Part shown: positions 25,748-34,758 of the stretch, piece by piece | How the letters are laid out: every line of letters begins with the position of its first letter | Numbering within the stretch: position 1 is the stretch's first letter | Source of the DNA: Rhodanobacter thiooxydans | GTDB taxonomy: Bacteria; Pseudomonadota; Gammaproteobacteria; Xanthomonadales; Rhodanobacteraceae | NCBI RefSeq assembly: GCF_030291135.1 | Contig: NZ_CP127409.1 | Span: 1,178,001 to 1,242,000, forward strand | Length of the DNA stretch: 64,000 bases | Direction of reading: 5' to 3' | The notes under the pieces: model-generated | Database searches by the model: none | Seen by the model: the letters and a program-made list of their open reading frames with translations, nothing else | What the model was told of the DNA's origin: nothing | Translations under genes and position numbers: made by a program

Positions 25748-26761
25748 ATGAGCAAGACGATTGCCGTGATCCCCGGCGATGGCATCGGCCCGGAGATCAT
25801 GACCGCCACGCTGCGCGTGCTCGACGCGCTGAACTGCGGCCTGAAGTACGACTTCGTCGACGCCGGCATGGTCGCGCTGGAGAAGCACGGCGACCTGCTG
25901 CCCAAGGCCACGCTGGACAAGATCGCCGAGCACAAGGTCGCGTTGAAAGGCCCGCTGACCACGCCGATCGGCGGTGGCTTCACCTCGGTCAACGTGACCC
26001 TGCGCCGCCACTTCGACCTGTACGCGAACGTGCGCCCGGCGGTGAGCTTCCCCGGCACCAGGTCGCGCTACGAGAACATCGACATCATCACCGTGCGCGA
26101 GAACACCGAGGGCGCCTACCGCTCCGAAGGTCAGACGCTGTCCGAGGACGGCGAGATCGCCGAGTCGGTGGCCCGCAACACGCGCCGTGGCAGCAGCCGG
26201 ATCGTGCGCTACGCGTTCGAGCTGGCGGTGAAGAAGGGCCGCAAGAAGGTCACCGCGGTGCACAAGGCGAACATCCTGAAGACCAGTTCGGGCCTGTTCC
26301 TCAACGTGGCACGCGAGATTGCCAAGGAATACCCGCAGATCGAGTTCAACGAGATGATCGTGGACAACACCTGCATGCAGCTGGTGATGAAGCCGGAGCA
26401 GTTCGACGTGATCGTCACCACGAACCTGTTCGGCGACATCCTCTCGGACCTGTGCGCCGGCCTGGTCGGCGGCCTTGGCCTGGCGCCGGGCGACAACATC
26501 GGCGAGGGCGCGGCGATCTTCGAGGCGGTGCATGGCTCGGCGCCGGACATCGCGGGCAAGGGCATCGCCAACCCGTGCGCGCTGCTGCTGGCTGCCGCCG
26601 ACATGCTCGACTACCTGGACATGGTCGCCAAGGGCGACAAGCTGCGCCAGGCGATCCGCGACACCATGACGAATGATCGCGACAGCGTGACGCCGGACCT
26701 CGGCGGCAAGGGCAGCACAGACAGCTTCGCCGATGCGATCGTGAAGCGCCTCGCGGCCTGA
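25748..26761 (+). CDS. NAD-type isocitrate dehydrogenase
   Basis: TCA cycle enzyme that oxidatively decarboxylates isocitrate to 2-oxoglutarate. The 337-residue protein starts TIAVIPGDGIGPEI and has the substrate loop VRENTEGAY, the catalytic Lys in HKANILK, the metal site DILSDLCAGL and the coenzyme loop HGSAPDIAGKGIANP. Its small size, close to isopropylmalate dehydrogenase, matches the NAD-dependent form known from Xanthomonas rather than the larger NADP enzyme of E. coli. CAAGGAG precedes the ATG. Confidence 0.88.
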   Translation: MSKTIAVIPGDGIGPEIMTATLRVLDALNCGLKYDFVDAGMVALEKHGDLLPKATLDKIAEHKVALKGPLTTPIGGGFTSVNVTLRRHFDLYANVRPAVSFPGTRSRYENIDIITVRENTEGAYRSEGQTLSEDGEIAESVARNTRRGSSRIVRYAFELAVKKGRKKVTAVHKANILKTSSGLFLNVAREIAKEYPQIEFNEMIVDNTCMQLVMKPEQFDVIVTTNLFGDILSDLCAGLVGGLGLAPGDNIGEGAAIFEAVHGSAPDIAGKGIANPCALLLAAADMLDYLDMVAKGDKLRQAIRDTMTNDRDSVTPDLGGKGSTDSFADAIVKRLAA

Positions 26762-26782
26762 CCCGCGCTGCCGCTCCCAGGA

Positions 26783-26809
26783 AAAAGCCGCGGGCATGCC
26801 GCGGCTTTT
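26783..26809. terminator. Bidirectional terminator between convergent genes
   Basis: A perfect 11-bp stem (AAAAGCCGCGG/CCGCGGCTTTT, loop GCATG) gives a T run in both directions. It serves the isocitrate dehydrogenase gene and the convergent AhpD-like gene. Confidence 0.85.
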
Positions 26810-26840
26810 CCTTTGAGGTGCAGCCGCAGCTGCCCGCGCG

Positions 26841-27296
26841 TCAGTGCTTCGCTGGCTGGTAACTGCCCGCGTCCGCACGCGACGGGATGGCGATGCGGTT
26901 CCAGCTGTTGATCAGGATGACCGCCATGTTGAGGTCGATCAGTTCGGCTTCGCTGAACTCGGCGCGGGCCTGTTCGTGGACGCCGTCCGGCACGCCGTGG
27001 ATCGGGTCGAGCCGGGTCACTGCCTCGCACCAGGCCAGCGCGGCGCGCTCGCGCTGGCTGTAGAACGGCGCCTCGCGCCACGCCTGCAGCACGTACAGGC
27101 GCTGCTCGGTTTCGCTGGCGGCGCGGGCGTCCTTGCTGTGCATGTCCAGGCAGTAGGCGCAACCGTTGAGCTGCGAGGCACGCATCAACACCAGTTCGAT
27201 CAGGCTTTGCTCGAGGCCGGAGTTCTTGACGTAGTCGGCCAGGGCGAGCAACGGCCTGGTGGCATCGGGGCGTTTGTAGACATTGAAACGGGGCAT
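26841..27296 (-). CDS. AhpD-family alkylhydroperoxidase-like protein, ECF41 partner
   Basis: A 151-residue carboxymuconolactone decarboxylase-family protein with the redox motif NGCAYCLDMH (about residues 45-54), the standard AhpD-core signature, and SWNRIAIP near the C-terminus. AAGGAAAA precedes ATG 27296. It lies 38 bases after the sigma factor stop on the same strand. Genes of this family are the classic neighbours and targets of ECF41 sigma factors, so a role as the sigma factor's target gene is likely. Confidence 0.85.
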   Translation of the reverse strand: MPRFNVYKRPDATRPLLALADYVKNSGLEQSLIELVLMRASQLNGCAYCLDMHSKDARAASETEQRLYVLQAWREAPFYSQRERAALAWCEAVTRLDPIHGVPDGVHEQARAEFSEAELIDLNMAVILINSWNRIAIPSRADAGSYQPAKH

Positions 27297-27334
27297 GGGG
27301 TTTTCCTTGCAGTGTGCGGCCCGGGGTGGGCCGT

Positions 27335-28237
27335 TCAATGCAAGGACGTTGCGACCCCGCCCTTCGTGACCATCGCCAGGCGAGCCAGTTTTGCCGGGTG
27401 GCGCAAGGCGAGCGTGGTGGTGATGCGATCGCCTTCGCACTCGATCCAGGTCGCGCTGACCAGCGTCTCGTCGGTCCATGCCAGCAGCACGGGTTCGCCA
27501 TTGAGGAGGGTGGTGGTGAAACGCACGTCGGTCCGTGAATAGAAGCGGGTCGCGATCTGCGTGTAGAGCCGGGCCAGGCGGTCGGCGCCTTGCAGGGGGC
27601 GCAGTACGGCGCGCACGACGCCTCCGCCGTCGGAAATGGCAATGGCATCTTCGGCGAACAGCGCGCGCAGCGATTCCAGGTCGGGGTTCTTCAGCGCCTC
27701 GGTGAAGCGCTGGATCATGCGCTGCCTGGCCCGTACGTCCGCGCTGAAGCGTGGGCGTCCCTCGCGCAGGCGCGTCTTCGCGCGGTGCACGCGCTGGCGG
27801 CAGGCGTCCTCGCCAATGCCCAGGATCGCCGCGGCCTCCGCGTGGCTGTAGTCGAACACCTCGAACAGCAGAAAGGCGGCACGCTCCTCCGGGCTCAGCC
27901 GTTCGAGCAGCAGCAGGAAGGACATGGCGATCGTTTCGCCACGTTCCAGCGTCGCTTCGGGATGTTCCGCGTCCGGCACCAGCGGCTCGGGCAACCAGGG
28001 ACCGGTGTAGTGCGCGCGCTCGGTCCTGGCGCGGCGCAGTCGATCCAGTGCGATGCGGGTGGTGACGGTGACCAGCCAGGCCTCCGGGTCATCCAGCGCG
28101 TCGACGTCCTGCGCATGCCAGCGCAGCCACGTGTCGTGCAGTACGTCCTCGGCGTCGCTGGGCGTGCCGAGCATGCGGTAGGCCAGGCCGAACAGGCGCT
28201 GGCGATGCTGCTGGAACAGGGCGGTTTGCGAATCCAT
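27335..28237 (-). CDS. ECF41-type RNA polymerase sigma factor with SnoaL-like C-terminal domain
   Basis: A 300-residue extracytoplasmic-function sigma factor. Region 2 (about 8-75) contains YRMLGTPSDAEDVLHDTWLR; region 4 (about 115-165) contains FDYSHAEAAAILGI and a helix-turn-helix. The extra C-terminal domain (about 185-300) is SnoaL-like and carries the DGGG motif characteristic of ECF41, which modulates activity in place of a separate anti-sigma factor. GGAG precedes ATG 28237. It is followed by the AhpD-like gene, the typical ECF41 partner. Confidence 0.88.
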   Translation of the reverse strand: MDSQTALFQQHRQRLFGLAYRMLGTPSDAEDVLHDTWLRWHAQDVDALDDPEAWLVTVTTRIALDRLRRARTERAHYTGPWLPEPLVPDAEHPEATLERGETIAMSFLLLLERLSPEERAAFLLFEVFDYSHAEAAAILGIGEDACRQRVHRAKTRLREGRPRFSADVRARQRMIQRFTEALKNPDLESLRALFAEDAIAISDGGGVVRAVLRPLQGADRLARLYTQIATRFYSRTDVRFTTTLLNGEPVLLAWTDETLVSATWIECEGDRITTTLALRHPAKLARLAMVTKGGVATSLH

Positions 28238-28294
28238 GAGGCGCTCCGGGGGAGGGACGCTGCCAGGACGCACGGGTGGAACGAAACGTGACAG

Positions 28295-29248
28295 CTAGCG
28301 GAACAGCGGCCAGGGCGCCAGGAAAATCAGCCACATCAGCAGCAGGATGCCGGCGTACTTGCCGGCCTTGTACAGCTTCCTGTGCCGCCGCTTGAACGCC
28401 GCCTTCCAGTGGTGCATGGCGCCCTTGCGCTGGCTCCATGCGTACAGGCGGTTGATGAAGCCGGTCTTCTCGGTGCCGGCGTCGCTGTTGGGCGAGGCGG
28501 TGATCCTGCCCATGAACGCGCCCACGCGATGGTTGACCGCGCTCATCCAGCGCGTGCGCAGCGGGCGCTCCACGTCGGCGAACAGGATCACCCGGGTCTG
28601 GTCGGTCTTGTTCTCCACCCAGTGCACGTAGGTCTCGTCGAACACCACGTCCTTGCCGTCGCCCCAGGCGTGTTCCTCGCCGTCGACGAAGATGCGGCAG
28701 TCGCGCGAGTTCGGCGTGATCAGACCCAGGTGGTAGCGCAGCGAGCCGGCGAACGGATCGCGATGCGGGTTGAGTTTGCTGTTCGGCGCCAGCGTGGCAA
28801 ACATCGCTGCCTTGATGCCGGGAATGGCGTTGAGCAGTTCGACCGTCTTCGGGCACAGCGCCTGTGCCGAGGCCAGCGGCTCGCCATACCACTTGAGGTA
28901 GAAGCGCTTCCAGCCCTGCTTGATGAAACTGTTGAAGCTGGCGTCGTCGTTCCGGCTGGTGCCGCGGATGTGGCCCTGGTCGGTCAGGTGCAAGGCTTCA
29001 TCGCGGATGGCCTGCCAGTTCGCCTGCAGCAGGTCCAGCTCGGGAAAACCGCGACGATCGAGAATGGGCTTGGCCGGCACCGCCGAGAACGCATACATCA
29101 GCAGGTTGTACGGCGCGAACACCGCCGAGTGGTCCACCAGCTGGCGATCGAAGCGCAGGCGCACGCGGCCGCGCAAATGCACCAGCAGCACGCACAGCGC
29201 GAAGAAGGCGAACAGGGCCAGCAGGACGAGGCGGGGAGTGAGGATCAT
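28295..29248 (-). CDS. LpxO-like aspartyl/asparaginyl beta-hydroxylase
   Basis: A 317-residue Fe(II)/2-oxoglutarate oxygenase anchored by a transmembrane helix at each end (about 6-24 and 295-313). Iron ligands are in NPHRDPF and ETYVHWVEN, and the 2-oxoglutarate Arg in TRVILFAD. This layout matches LpxO, which hydroxylates a secondary acyl chain of lipid A at the inner membrane, although other members of the family modify proteins. It follows a methyltransferase gene on the same strand with a 62-base gap. Confidence 0.78.
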   Translation of the reverse strand: MILTPRLVLLALFAFFALCVLLVHLRGRVRLRFDRQLVDHSAVFAPYNLLMYAFSAVPAKPILDRRGFPELDLLQANWQAIRDEALHLTDQGHIRGTSRNDDASFNSFIKQGWKRFYLKWYGEPLASAQALCPKTVELLNAIPGIKAAMFATLAPNSKLNPHRDPFAGSLRYHLGLITPNSRDCRIFVDGEEHAWGDGKDVVFDETYVHWVENKTDQTRVILFADVERPLRTRWMSAVNHRVGAFMGRITASPNSDAGTEKTGFINRLYAWSQRKGAMHHWKAAFKRRHRKLYKAGKYAGILLLMWLIFLAPWPLFR

Positions 29249-29310
29249 GTCTACGCTTGCAACCGTGGAATGACTGTCAGGCAGGCATTCTACTCGCTTG
29301 GCCGCCGTCG

Positions 29311-30408
29311 CTAGCGCGGAGCGGGCGTGGCCTTCACCTGCTGTTCCTGGGTCAGCTCGACGTGCCGCTGCGGGCTGATCGGCTCGAATACCGGCTGGAC
29401 GGCAGCGCCCTTGTGGTGCAGCGCGGCGATCATGTTGGCAGCAGGGTAGCGGCCGGCGGCGAGGGCAGCCGCGTCGATCGCGTGCAGGCGGTCGATCCAT
29501 CCGCGGTCTTCGGCCAGCTGCGGATCGAAGTTGAAGCCGACCCGCCGTTCGACGAACGGCATGATCGCGCCGCCGAAGCTGAAGAACAGCTCGAAATCGA
29601 ACTCGGCCAGCAGGCAGCCCACGATGTCCTGTGCGCGCACGCCCTCGTTGGAATACGCGGCATGATTTATCGGGCGGTAATGCGGCGATGCCGTATTGAA
29701 ATGGCGATCGTGGCGCTTGTCCGTCGGCAGAGTCGCCCACGCTTCCTGCACCGCGGTTTCCACGTCGGGCCACAACTGGTGGCCGTTGCGGCCGATGATG
29801 TCGGAGCTGAGCAGCACGCCGTGCGCGGCCAGCGAACGGCGCAGCGATCCGCAGAAGGTTTCCAGTTCGGTGACGTGGTGGAAGAACTGGATGACGATGA
29901 TGACGTCCTGCCCGGGTAGTTCGAACGGCAGGTTGCAGTCGCGTGCCTCGAATGTCATCGTCGCATCGACGCCGCGTTCCTGTGCCGTGGTGGCGGCGCG
30001 GCGCATCAGTGAGGGGTTGAAGTCCAGGCAAGTGAATTGTGTCGCGACGCCGTCTGCCTGCAACTGCGCAGCCAGCGCGATCTCCATGCCGCAAGAACCG
30101 GTGCCGGCGCTGAGCACGCGCACCGGTGCGTTTGTGCCGGTTGCACGGCGCCGAATGTGGTCGAGGAAGAAGCCTTCCGGCGAGCCGATGCCCAGCCGCT
30201 GCGCGTCCGGCGCCAGGAAGCGCCCCGACCAGTACTCGAAGATCGGCGGCAGCGTTTCGCCCTGGTATTGCGGGGTGACGCTGAACGCAATGCGCTCGGC
30301 CATGGCCAGCAGTCGACGGCGAGCCGTTGCGGGCAGCGAGCGTGCCAGCGCCGCAATGGCGCGCTTGGCCGGCAGCCGGTGGCGGTAGGCGAAACTCTTC
30401 AACGACAT
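29311..30408 (-). CDS. SAM-dependent class I methyltransferase of unknown substrate
   Basis: A 365-residue protein with a Rossmann methyltransferase core. Motif I is VRVLSAGTGSCGMEIAL (about residues 96-112), the acidic second motif is CLDFNPSLM, and QFFHHV follows near motif IV. The N-terminal 90 residues and C-terminal 120 residues are extra; the C-terminal part is unrecognised. It lies directly upstream of the LpxO-like gene, so an envelope or lipid substrate is possible. That is inference only. Confidence 0.7.
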   Translation of the reverse strand: MSLKSFAYRHRLPAKRAIAALARSLPATARRRLLAMAERIAFSVTPQYQGETLPPIFEYWSGRFLAPDAQRLGIGSPEGFFLDHIRRRATGTNAPVRVLSAGTGSCGMEIALAAQLQADGVATQFTCLDFNPSLMRRAATTAQERGVDATMTFEARDCNLPFELPGQDVIIVIQFFHHVTELETFCGSLRRSLAAHGVLLSSDIIGRNGHQLWPDVETAVQEAWATLPTDKRHDRHFNTASPHYRPINHAAYSNEGVRAQDIVGCLLAEFDFELFFSFGGAIMPFVERRVGFNFDPQLAEDRGWIDRLHAIDAAALAAGRYPAANMIAALHHKGAAVQPVFEPISPQRHVELTQEQQVKATPAPR

Positions 30409-30502
30409 GGAGGCGGTGTCGGTCGGGTATGTCGGGGAATGGGTGGGGCGCGAAAACCGGGGCCGTCGCCGCGCGGCAGGTCCCGGTTTTCAGCTTCTGA
30501 CG

Positions 30503-31885
30503 TTACAACGCCTCTGCCGCGAAATCCGCCAGCCGCGAGCGTTCGCCGCGGCGCAGGGTGATGTGCGCGGAGTGCTCCCAGTCCTTGAAGCGGTCCACCG
30601 CGTAGGTGAGGCCGGAGGTGGTTTCAGTGAGGTACGGCGTGTCGATCTGCTCGACGTTGCCCAGGCAGACGATCTTGGTGCCGGGGCCGGCGCGGGTGAT
30701 CAGGGTCTTCATTTGCTTCGGGGTGAGGTTCTGCGCCTCGTCGATGATCAGGTAACGGGACAGGAAGGTGCGCCCGCGCATGAAGTTCAACGAGCGGATC
30801 TTGATGCGCGAGGCGAGCAGGTCGTTGGTGGCCTGGCGGCCCCAGCTGCCGCCGTCCTCCGGATTGGCCAGCACTTCGAGGTTGTCGGTCAGCGCGCCCA
30901 TCCACGGCGTCATCTTCTCTTCTTCGGTGCCGGGCAGGAAGCCGATGTCCTCGCCCACCGAGACGGTGGCGCGGGTCATGATGATCTCGCGGTAGCGCTG
31001 CTGGTCCATCACCTGGGCCAGTCCCGCGGCCAGTGCCAGCAAGGTCTTGCCGGTGCCGGCGTTGCCGAGCAGGGTGACGAAGTCGATGTCCGGGTCCATC
31101 AGCGCGTTGAGCGCGAAGTTCTGTTCACGGTTGCGCGCGCCGATGCCCCACACGTGGTGGTTCGCGTGCGAGTGGTCGTCCAGCAGCACCAGCGTGGCGC
31201 TGGCCTCGTCCAGGTGCAGCACGCGCAGCTCGACCGCGTTCTCGCCGGGCAGATACAGGCATTCGTTCGGGTACCAGGTTTCCTCTTCGCGCCGCTTCAC
31301 CTCGTAGAACGTGCGACCGCGCTCGGTCCACGAGCGTACCTCCGGGTGCCGATCCCAGAAATCCTCCGGCAACGCGGTGGAGCCGGTGTAGAGCAGGGAG
31401 AAGTCGTCCAGTGCGCGGTCATTCTCGTAGTCCTCGGCGACCAGCCCGTTGATGCTGGCCTTGATCCGCAGGTTGATGTCCTTGGTGACCAGGATCACGT
31501 CGCGGCCCGGGTTCTGGTCGCGCAGCTCGATCACCGCCGCCAGGATCTGGTTGTCCGCCTTGGCGTGGCCGTTGCTGCTGGTGCGGTGCTGGAAATACAG
31601 CCGGCCGACCGAGGTGCCGCGCTTGAGCTTGACGCCCTGCGGGTTGCTCAGTTCCAGGCCGTCGGCGAGGTCGTGCTGCTTGCCGCGCTCGATCAGCTCG
31701 TTGAGGAAGCGGCTGGCCTGGCGGCCGTTGCGCGAGACTTCGGAGGCGCCTTTCTTCTTTTCGTCCAGTTCCTCCAGCACGGTCATCGGGATGAAGACGT
31801 CGTGTTCCTCGAAGCGGAACAGCGAGGTCGGGTCATGCAGCAGGACGTTGGTGTCGAGAGCGTAGATGCGCTTGCTTCCGGTCAT
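30503..31885 (-). CDS. PhoH2-type PIN ribonuclease-ATPase fusion
   Basis: A 460-residue protein that joins an N-terminal PIN RNase domain (Asp11 in ALDTNVLLHD, ELDEKK, and DQNPGRDVILVTKD) to a PhoH ATPase domain (about 240-455). The latter has Walker A GNAGTGKT and Walker B YLIIDEAQN. PhoH2 proteins unwind and cleave RNA. No toxin-antitoxin partner gene is apparent upstream. Length is normal for the family. Confidence 0.9.
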   Translation of the reverse strand: MTGSKRIYALDTNVLLHDPTSLFRFEEHDVFIPMTVLEELDEKKKGASEVSRNGRQASRFLNELIERGKQHDLADGLELSNPQGVKLKRGTSVGRLYFQHRTSSNGHAKADNQILAAVIELRDQNPGRDVILVTKDINLRIKASINGLVAEDYENDRALDDFSLLYTGSTALPEDFWDRHPEVRSWTERGRTFYEVKRREEETWYPNECLYLPGENAVELRVLHLDEASATLVLLDDHSHANHHVWGIGARNREQNFALNALMDPDIDFVTLLGNAGTGKTLLALAAGLAQVMDQQRYREIIMTRATVSVGEDIGFLPGTEEEKMTPWMGALTDNLEVLANPEDGGSWGRQATNDLLASRIKIRSLNFMRGRTFLSRYLIIDEAQNLTPKQMKTLITRAGPGTKIVCLGNVEQIDTPYLTETTSGLTYAVDRFKDWEHSAHITLRRGERSRLADFAAEAL

Positions 31886-31949
31886 GCGGAAGTGTCCTCG
31901 CTGGTGGGTGGAGGGAGTCGGCGGGCGATGGCCATGGATGGCGTGGCGG

Positions 31950-32411
31950 TCAACGCGCGGGAATGGCGTCGAGCACGGCCTGGGCGTGGCCGGGCACCTT
32001 CACGCCGCGCCATTCGGCGGCGAGCTTGCCGTCGGGGTCGATCAGGAAGGTGCTGCGCACGATGCCCAGGTGGCGCTTGCCGTACAGCACCTTCTCGTGG
32101 ATCACGTCGAACGCCTTGCACCAGGTTTCGTCGGCATCGGACACCAGCGGGAACGGCAGTGCCTGCTTGGCGGCGAAGTTGGCGTGGGACTTCGCCGAAT
32201 CGCGCGAGACGCCGACGATCTGCGCATGGCGCTTGCGGAACGCGGGGTAGAGGTCGCGGAAATCCTGCGCCTCGCTGGTGCAACCGGGGGTGGAATCCTT
32301 CGGGTAGAAGTACAGCACCACCCATTGGCCCTTGAGGTCGGCGAGCTTGATGATGCTGCCGTCGCCGGTGGTGCCGCTGAGGGCAGGGGCCTTCTTTCCG
32401 ATGTCTGGCAT
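31950..32411 (-). CDS. bcp: Thioredoxin-dependent peroxiredoxin (BCP/PrxQ)
   Basis: Reduces peroxides in the cytoplasm. The 153-residue protein has peroxidatic Cys44 in TPGCTSEAQDFRD. The usual Cys five residues later is absent; the other cysteine, Cys98 (ETWCKAF), may resolve the disulfide. It lies downstream of gcvR on the same strand, an arrangement also seen in pseudomonads. Confidence 0.93.
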   Translation of the reverse strand: MPDIGKKAPALSGTTGDGSIIKLADLKGQWVVLYFYPKDSTPGCTSEAQDFRDLYPAFRKRHAQIVGVSRDSAKSHANFAAKQALPFPLVSDADETWCKAFDVIHEKVLYGKRHLGIVRSTFLIDPDGKLAAEWRGVKVPGHAQAVLDAIPAR

Positions 32412-32516
32412 GGTCTCTCCGGAAACCCGACGGGGTTTCGCCTGTGTGCGTGGCAGAGACTAGCGCGACGGCCGTGGCGGATGACAGCCTTGTCAGGCCT
32501 GTCGCGCTGGCGCATC

Positions 32517-33092
32517 CTAGAATTTCACCGGGTCCATGATCGCGTCGAGGTTCAGGCCGTCGCACAGTTCCAGGAAGTCGTCGCGCAGCGCGGCGATATG
32601 GATTTCCGCCGGGATGCCGATGGTGAACTGGGCCTGGAACATCTCTGCCCCGGTCTGCATCGCCTGGTAACGGGTGGAGTTCAACTGCTCCACGCTGATC
32701 CCGTGCTGGCTGAAGAAATCCACGATGCGCGCCACGATGCCGGGCCGGTCGGCCGCCACCACTTCCACCAGGTATGGCAGCAGGTGCGAGCTGTCCTGGC
32801 GTGGGCCGGTGCGGTAATGCACCAGGTGCATGCTCTCGTCGCGGCCCAGTTTGGCCAGCGCGGTTTCCAGTTTGGCCAGCGCGTCCCACGCGCCGGTGGC
32901 CAGCAGCATCAGCGAGATTTCCGTGCCGATGGTGGATACGCGCGACTCGGACAGGTTGCAGCCGGCGTCGGCGATGCGCCGGGCGAGCGCCAGCAGCGGC
33001 GATTTGGTCGTCGCGGTGAGCGCGTGGATCAGCAACTGGTTGTCATTGCCCGAGCGCGTGGCAGCGGAGGAAGGGCCGGGGGAAGGTTTCAA
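32517..33092 (-). CDS. gcvR: GcvR-type ACT-domain regulator
   Basis: A 191-residue protein with two ACT domains (about 18-90 and 103-185). The first contains NLSESRVSTIGTEISLML and the second EVVAADRPGIVARI. In E. coli GcvR restrains GcvA, the activator of the glycine cleavage operon. No GcvA gene is visible here, so the exact role is unconfirmed. It is divergent from dapA across a 126-base gap that contains a palindrome. Confidence 0.85.
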   Translation of the reverse strand: MKPSPGPSSAATRSGNDNQLLIHALTATTKSPLLALARRIADAGCNLSESRVSTIGTEISLMLLATGAWDALAKLETALAKLGRDESMHLVHYRTGPRQDSSHLLPYLVEVVAADRPGIVARIVDFFSQHGISVEQLNSTRYQAMQTGAEMFQAQFTIGIPAEIHIAALRDDFLELCDGLNLDAIMDPVKF

Positions 33093-33155
33093 GAGGGTCT
33101 GCCTGTGGACGTCTGTCCGCGCGGTGCGGGGTCATGAGACTACTCCGGTCGAGCT

Positions 33156-33184
33156 TACTTGCCCGCCTCGCGAGGCGGCAAGTA
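33156..33184. repeat. Palindrome in the gcvR-dapA intergenic region
   Basis: The arms TACTTGCCCGCCTCG and CGAGGCGGCAAGTA meet with no loop and differ by one extra C. It lies 35 bases before the dapA start. It could be an operator for either gene or a transcript hairpin. Confidence 0.5.
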
Positions 33185-33218
33185 ACATGGACAGCTAGCC
33201 TTGTAGCGGAATCGTGTC

Positions 33219-34115
33219 TTGAACATTCGCGGAAGCATCTGCGCGCTGGCCACGCCGTTCGCGGCCGACGGCGCGCTCGACCTGGATGCGTTCGGTCGGC
33301 TGATCGATCATCAGCTGGCCGGCGGTACCCAGGCGCTGGTGGTGGCCGGCTCCACCGGCGAAGCACACATGCTGGAGCACGACGAGTTCGATCGCCTGCT
33401 GGCGTTCGCGCTCGAGCGCGTGGCCGGGCGGGTGCCGGTGATCGCTGGCACCGGCGAGGCCGGCACCGCCAAGACGGTGGCGCTGACCCGCCGCGCGAAG
33501 ACCCTGGGCGCCGATGCGGCGCTGCTGGTGACGCCGTACTACGTGCGCCCGACCCAGGAGGGCCTGCGCCGGCATTTCCTGGAAGTGGCCGAGCACGGCG
33601 GCCTGCCGGTGCTGCTGTACAACGTGCCCAGCCGCACCGGTTGCGACCTGTTGCCGTCGACCGTGGCCGCGTTGCGCGGGCACCCGGCGATCATCGGCAT
33701 CAAGGAGGCACGCGGCGATCGCGAGCGGATTCTGGCGCTGGCGGAACTTGTGCGCGAAGATTTCGTCTATCTGTCCGGCGACGACGGCAGCGCCGGCGAG
33801 GCGATGCTGGCCGGCGCCGCCGGCACCATCTCGGTGGTGGCCAACCTGGTGCCGCAGGCGTTCCGCGCCCTGTGCGATGCGGCCACTGCCGGCGACCAGG
33901 TGGCGACGGCGCGCTGCCATGCCGCGCTGGAGCCGCTGGTGCAGGCGCTCAACTGCGCGCCCAACCCGATCGCGGTCAAGGCCGGCCTGCCCGTGCTGGG
34001 ACTGGGGCTGGGCCTGCCGCGGTTGCCGCTGGTGGAACTGAACGACGGTCCGGATCGCGCCCGATTGCACCAAGCGCTGTCCAGTCTGGCATCCTTGGCG
34101 ACTGCAGCCGGTTGA
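33219..34115 (+). CDS. dapA: 4-hydroxy-tetrahydrodipicolinate synthase
   Basis: First committed step of lysine and diaminopimelate synthesis: condenses pyruvate with aspartate semialdehyde. The 298-residue TIM barrel has the GSTGE loop (44-48), Tyr134 in LYNVPSRTG and Schiff-base Lys162 in IGIKEARGD. The start is a TTG, the only one that gives a normal N-terminus (IRGSICALATPF); the ribosome site is weak. It is followed by the bamC-like gene, as in E. coli. Confidence 0.94.
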   Translation: MNIRGSICALATPFAADGALDLDAFGRLIDHQLAGGTQALVVAGSTGEAHMLEHDEFDRLLAFALERVAGRVPVIAGTGEAGTAKTVALTRRAKTLGADAALLVTPYYVRPTQEGLRRHFLEVAEHGGLPVLLYNVPSRTGCDLLPSTVAALRGHPAIIGIKEARGDRERILALAELVREDFVYLSGDDGSAGEAMLAGAAGTISVVANLVPQAFRALCDAATAGDQVATARCHAALEPLVQALNCAPNPIAVKAGLPVLGLGLGLPRLPLVELNDGPDRARLHQALSSLASLATAAG

Positions 34116-34149
34116 CGGTTGCCTGACTTACCTCACGGAATCCGATTAC

Positions 34150-34740
34150 ATGAAGAAAACCTCGCTCCTCGTGGCCCTGCCGGCCGTGGCCCTCGGTGGC
34201 CTGCTGCTTACCGGCTGCGGCGCGTTTCGCTCGCACAAGGCGTGGGACAGGGCCGTGCAGGAAGCTCCGCTGGAGATCCCGCCGAGCCTCGACCGGCCGT
34301 CGACCAGCGAAGCGCTGGTCATCCCGCCACCGGGTGCGAACCAGCCGACCGCCAATGGCGCCACCGCCCGCGTCGGTTCGGCCGGCGGCCAGATCAGCGA
34401 TGGCTTCGTGCTGGCCGACAGCGTCGACAACGCCTATCGCCGGGTCGGCCAGGTACTGGAGAGCGGCAGCCTGGGCGAACTGGCCGGTCACGACGACGCC
34501 ACCCACAGCTACACGCTGAATGTTTCCGACGCCGTGGCTCAGCAGAAGAAGAAAGGCTTCTTCGGCCGCCTGTTCGGGCGCGACAAGAGCGGTTCTGCAT
34601 CCGCTCCGGGCGCCGGCTCGCACCAGGTGCAGATCAGCGTCAATGGCAGCGGCACGGCGGCCAGCGAAGTCCGCGCCGAAGGCAACGCTGCCGCCGTAGG
34701 CAAGGTGATCGATGCATTGAAGTCGCGCCTGGGCGGCTGA
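34150..34740 (+). CDS. bamC: BamC-like outer-membrane lipoprotein
   Basis: A 196-residue lipoprotein with signal peptide and lipobox LLLTGC (Cys about 24), so it should be acylated and sorted to the outer membrane. The segment LEIPPSLDRPSTSEALVIPP resembles the N-terminal unstructured part of BamC, which binds BamD. One BamC helix-grip domain (DSVDNAYRRVGQVLE onward) follows. It is shorter than E. coli BamC (344 residues), as in other Xanthomonadales-type proteins. Position directly after dapA supports the call. Confidence 0.75.
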   Translation: MKKTSLLVALPAVALGGLLLTGCGAFRSHKAWDRAVQEAPLEIPPSLDRPSTSEALVIPPPGANQPTANGATARVGSAGGQISDGFVLADSVDNAYRRVGQVLESGSLGELAGHDDATHSYTLNVSDAVAQQKKKGFFGRLFGRDKSGSASAPGAGSHQVQISVNGSGTAASEVRAEGNAAAVGKVIDALKSRLGG

Positions 34741-34758
34741 TCGCCGGTGCACAGCCAC

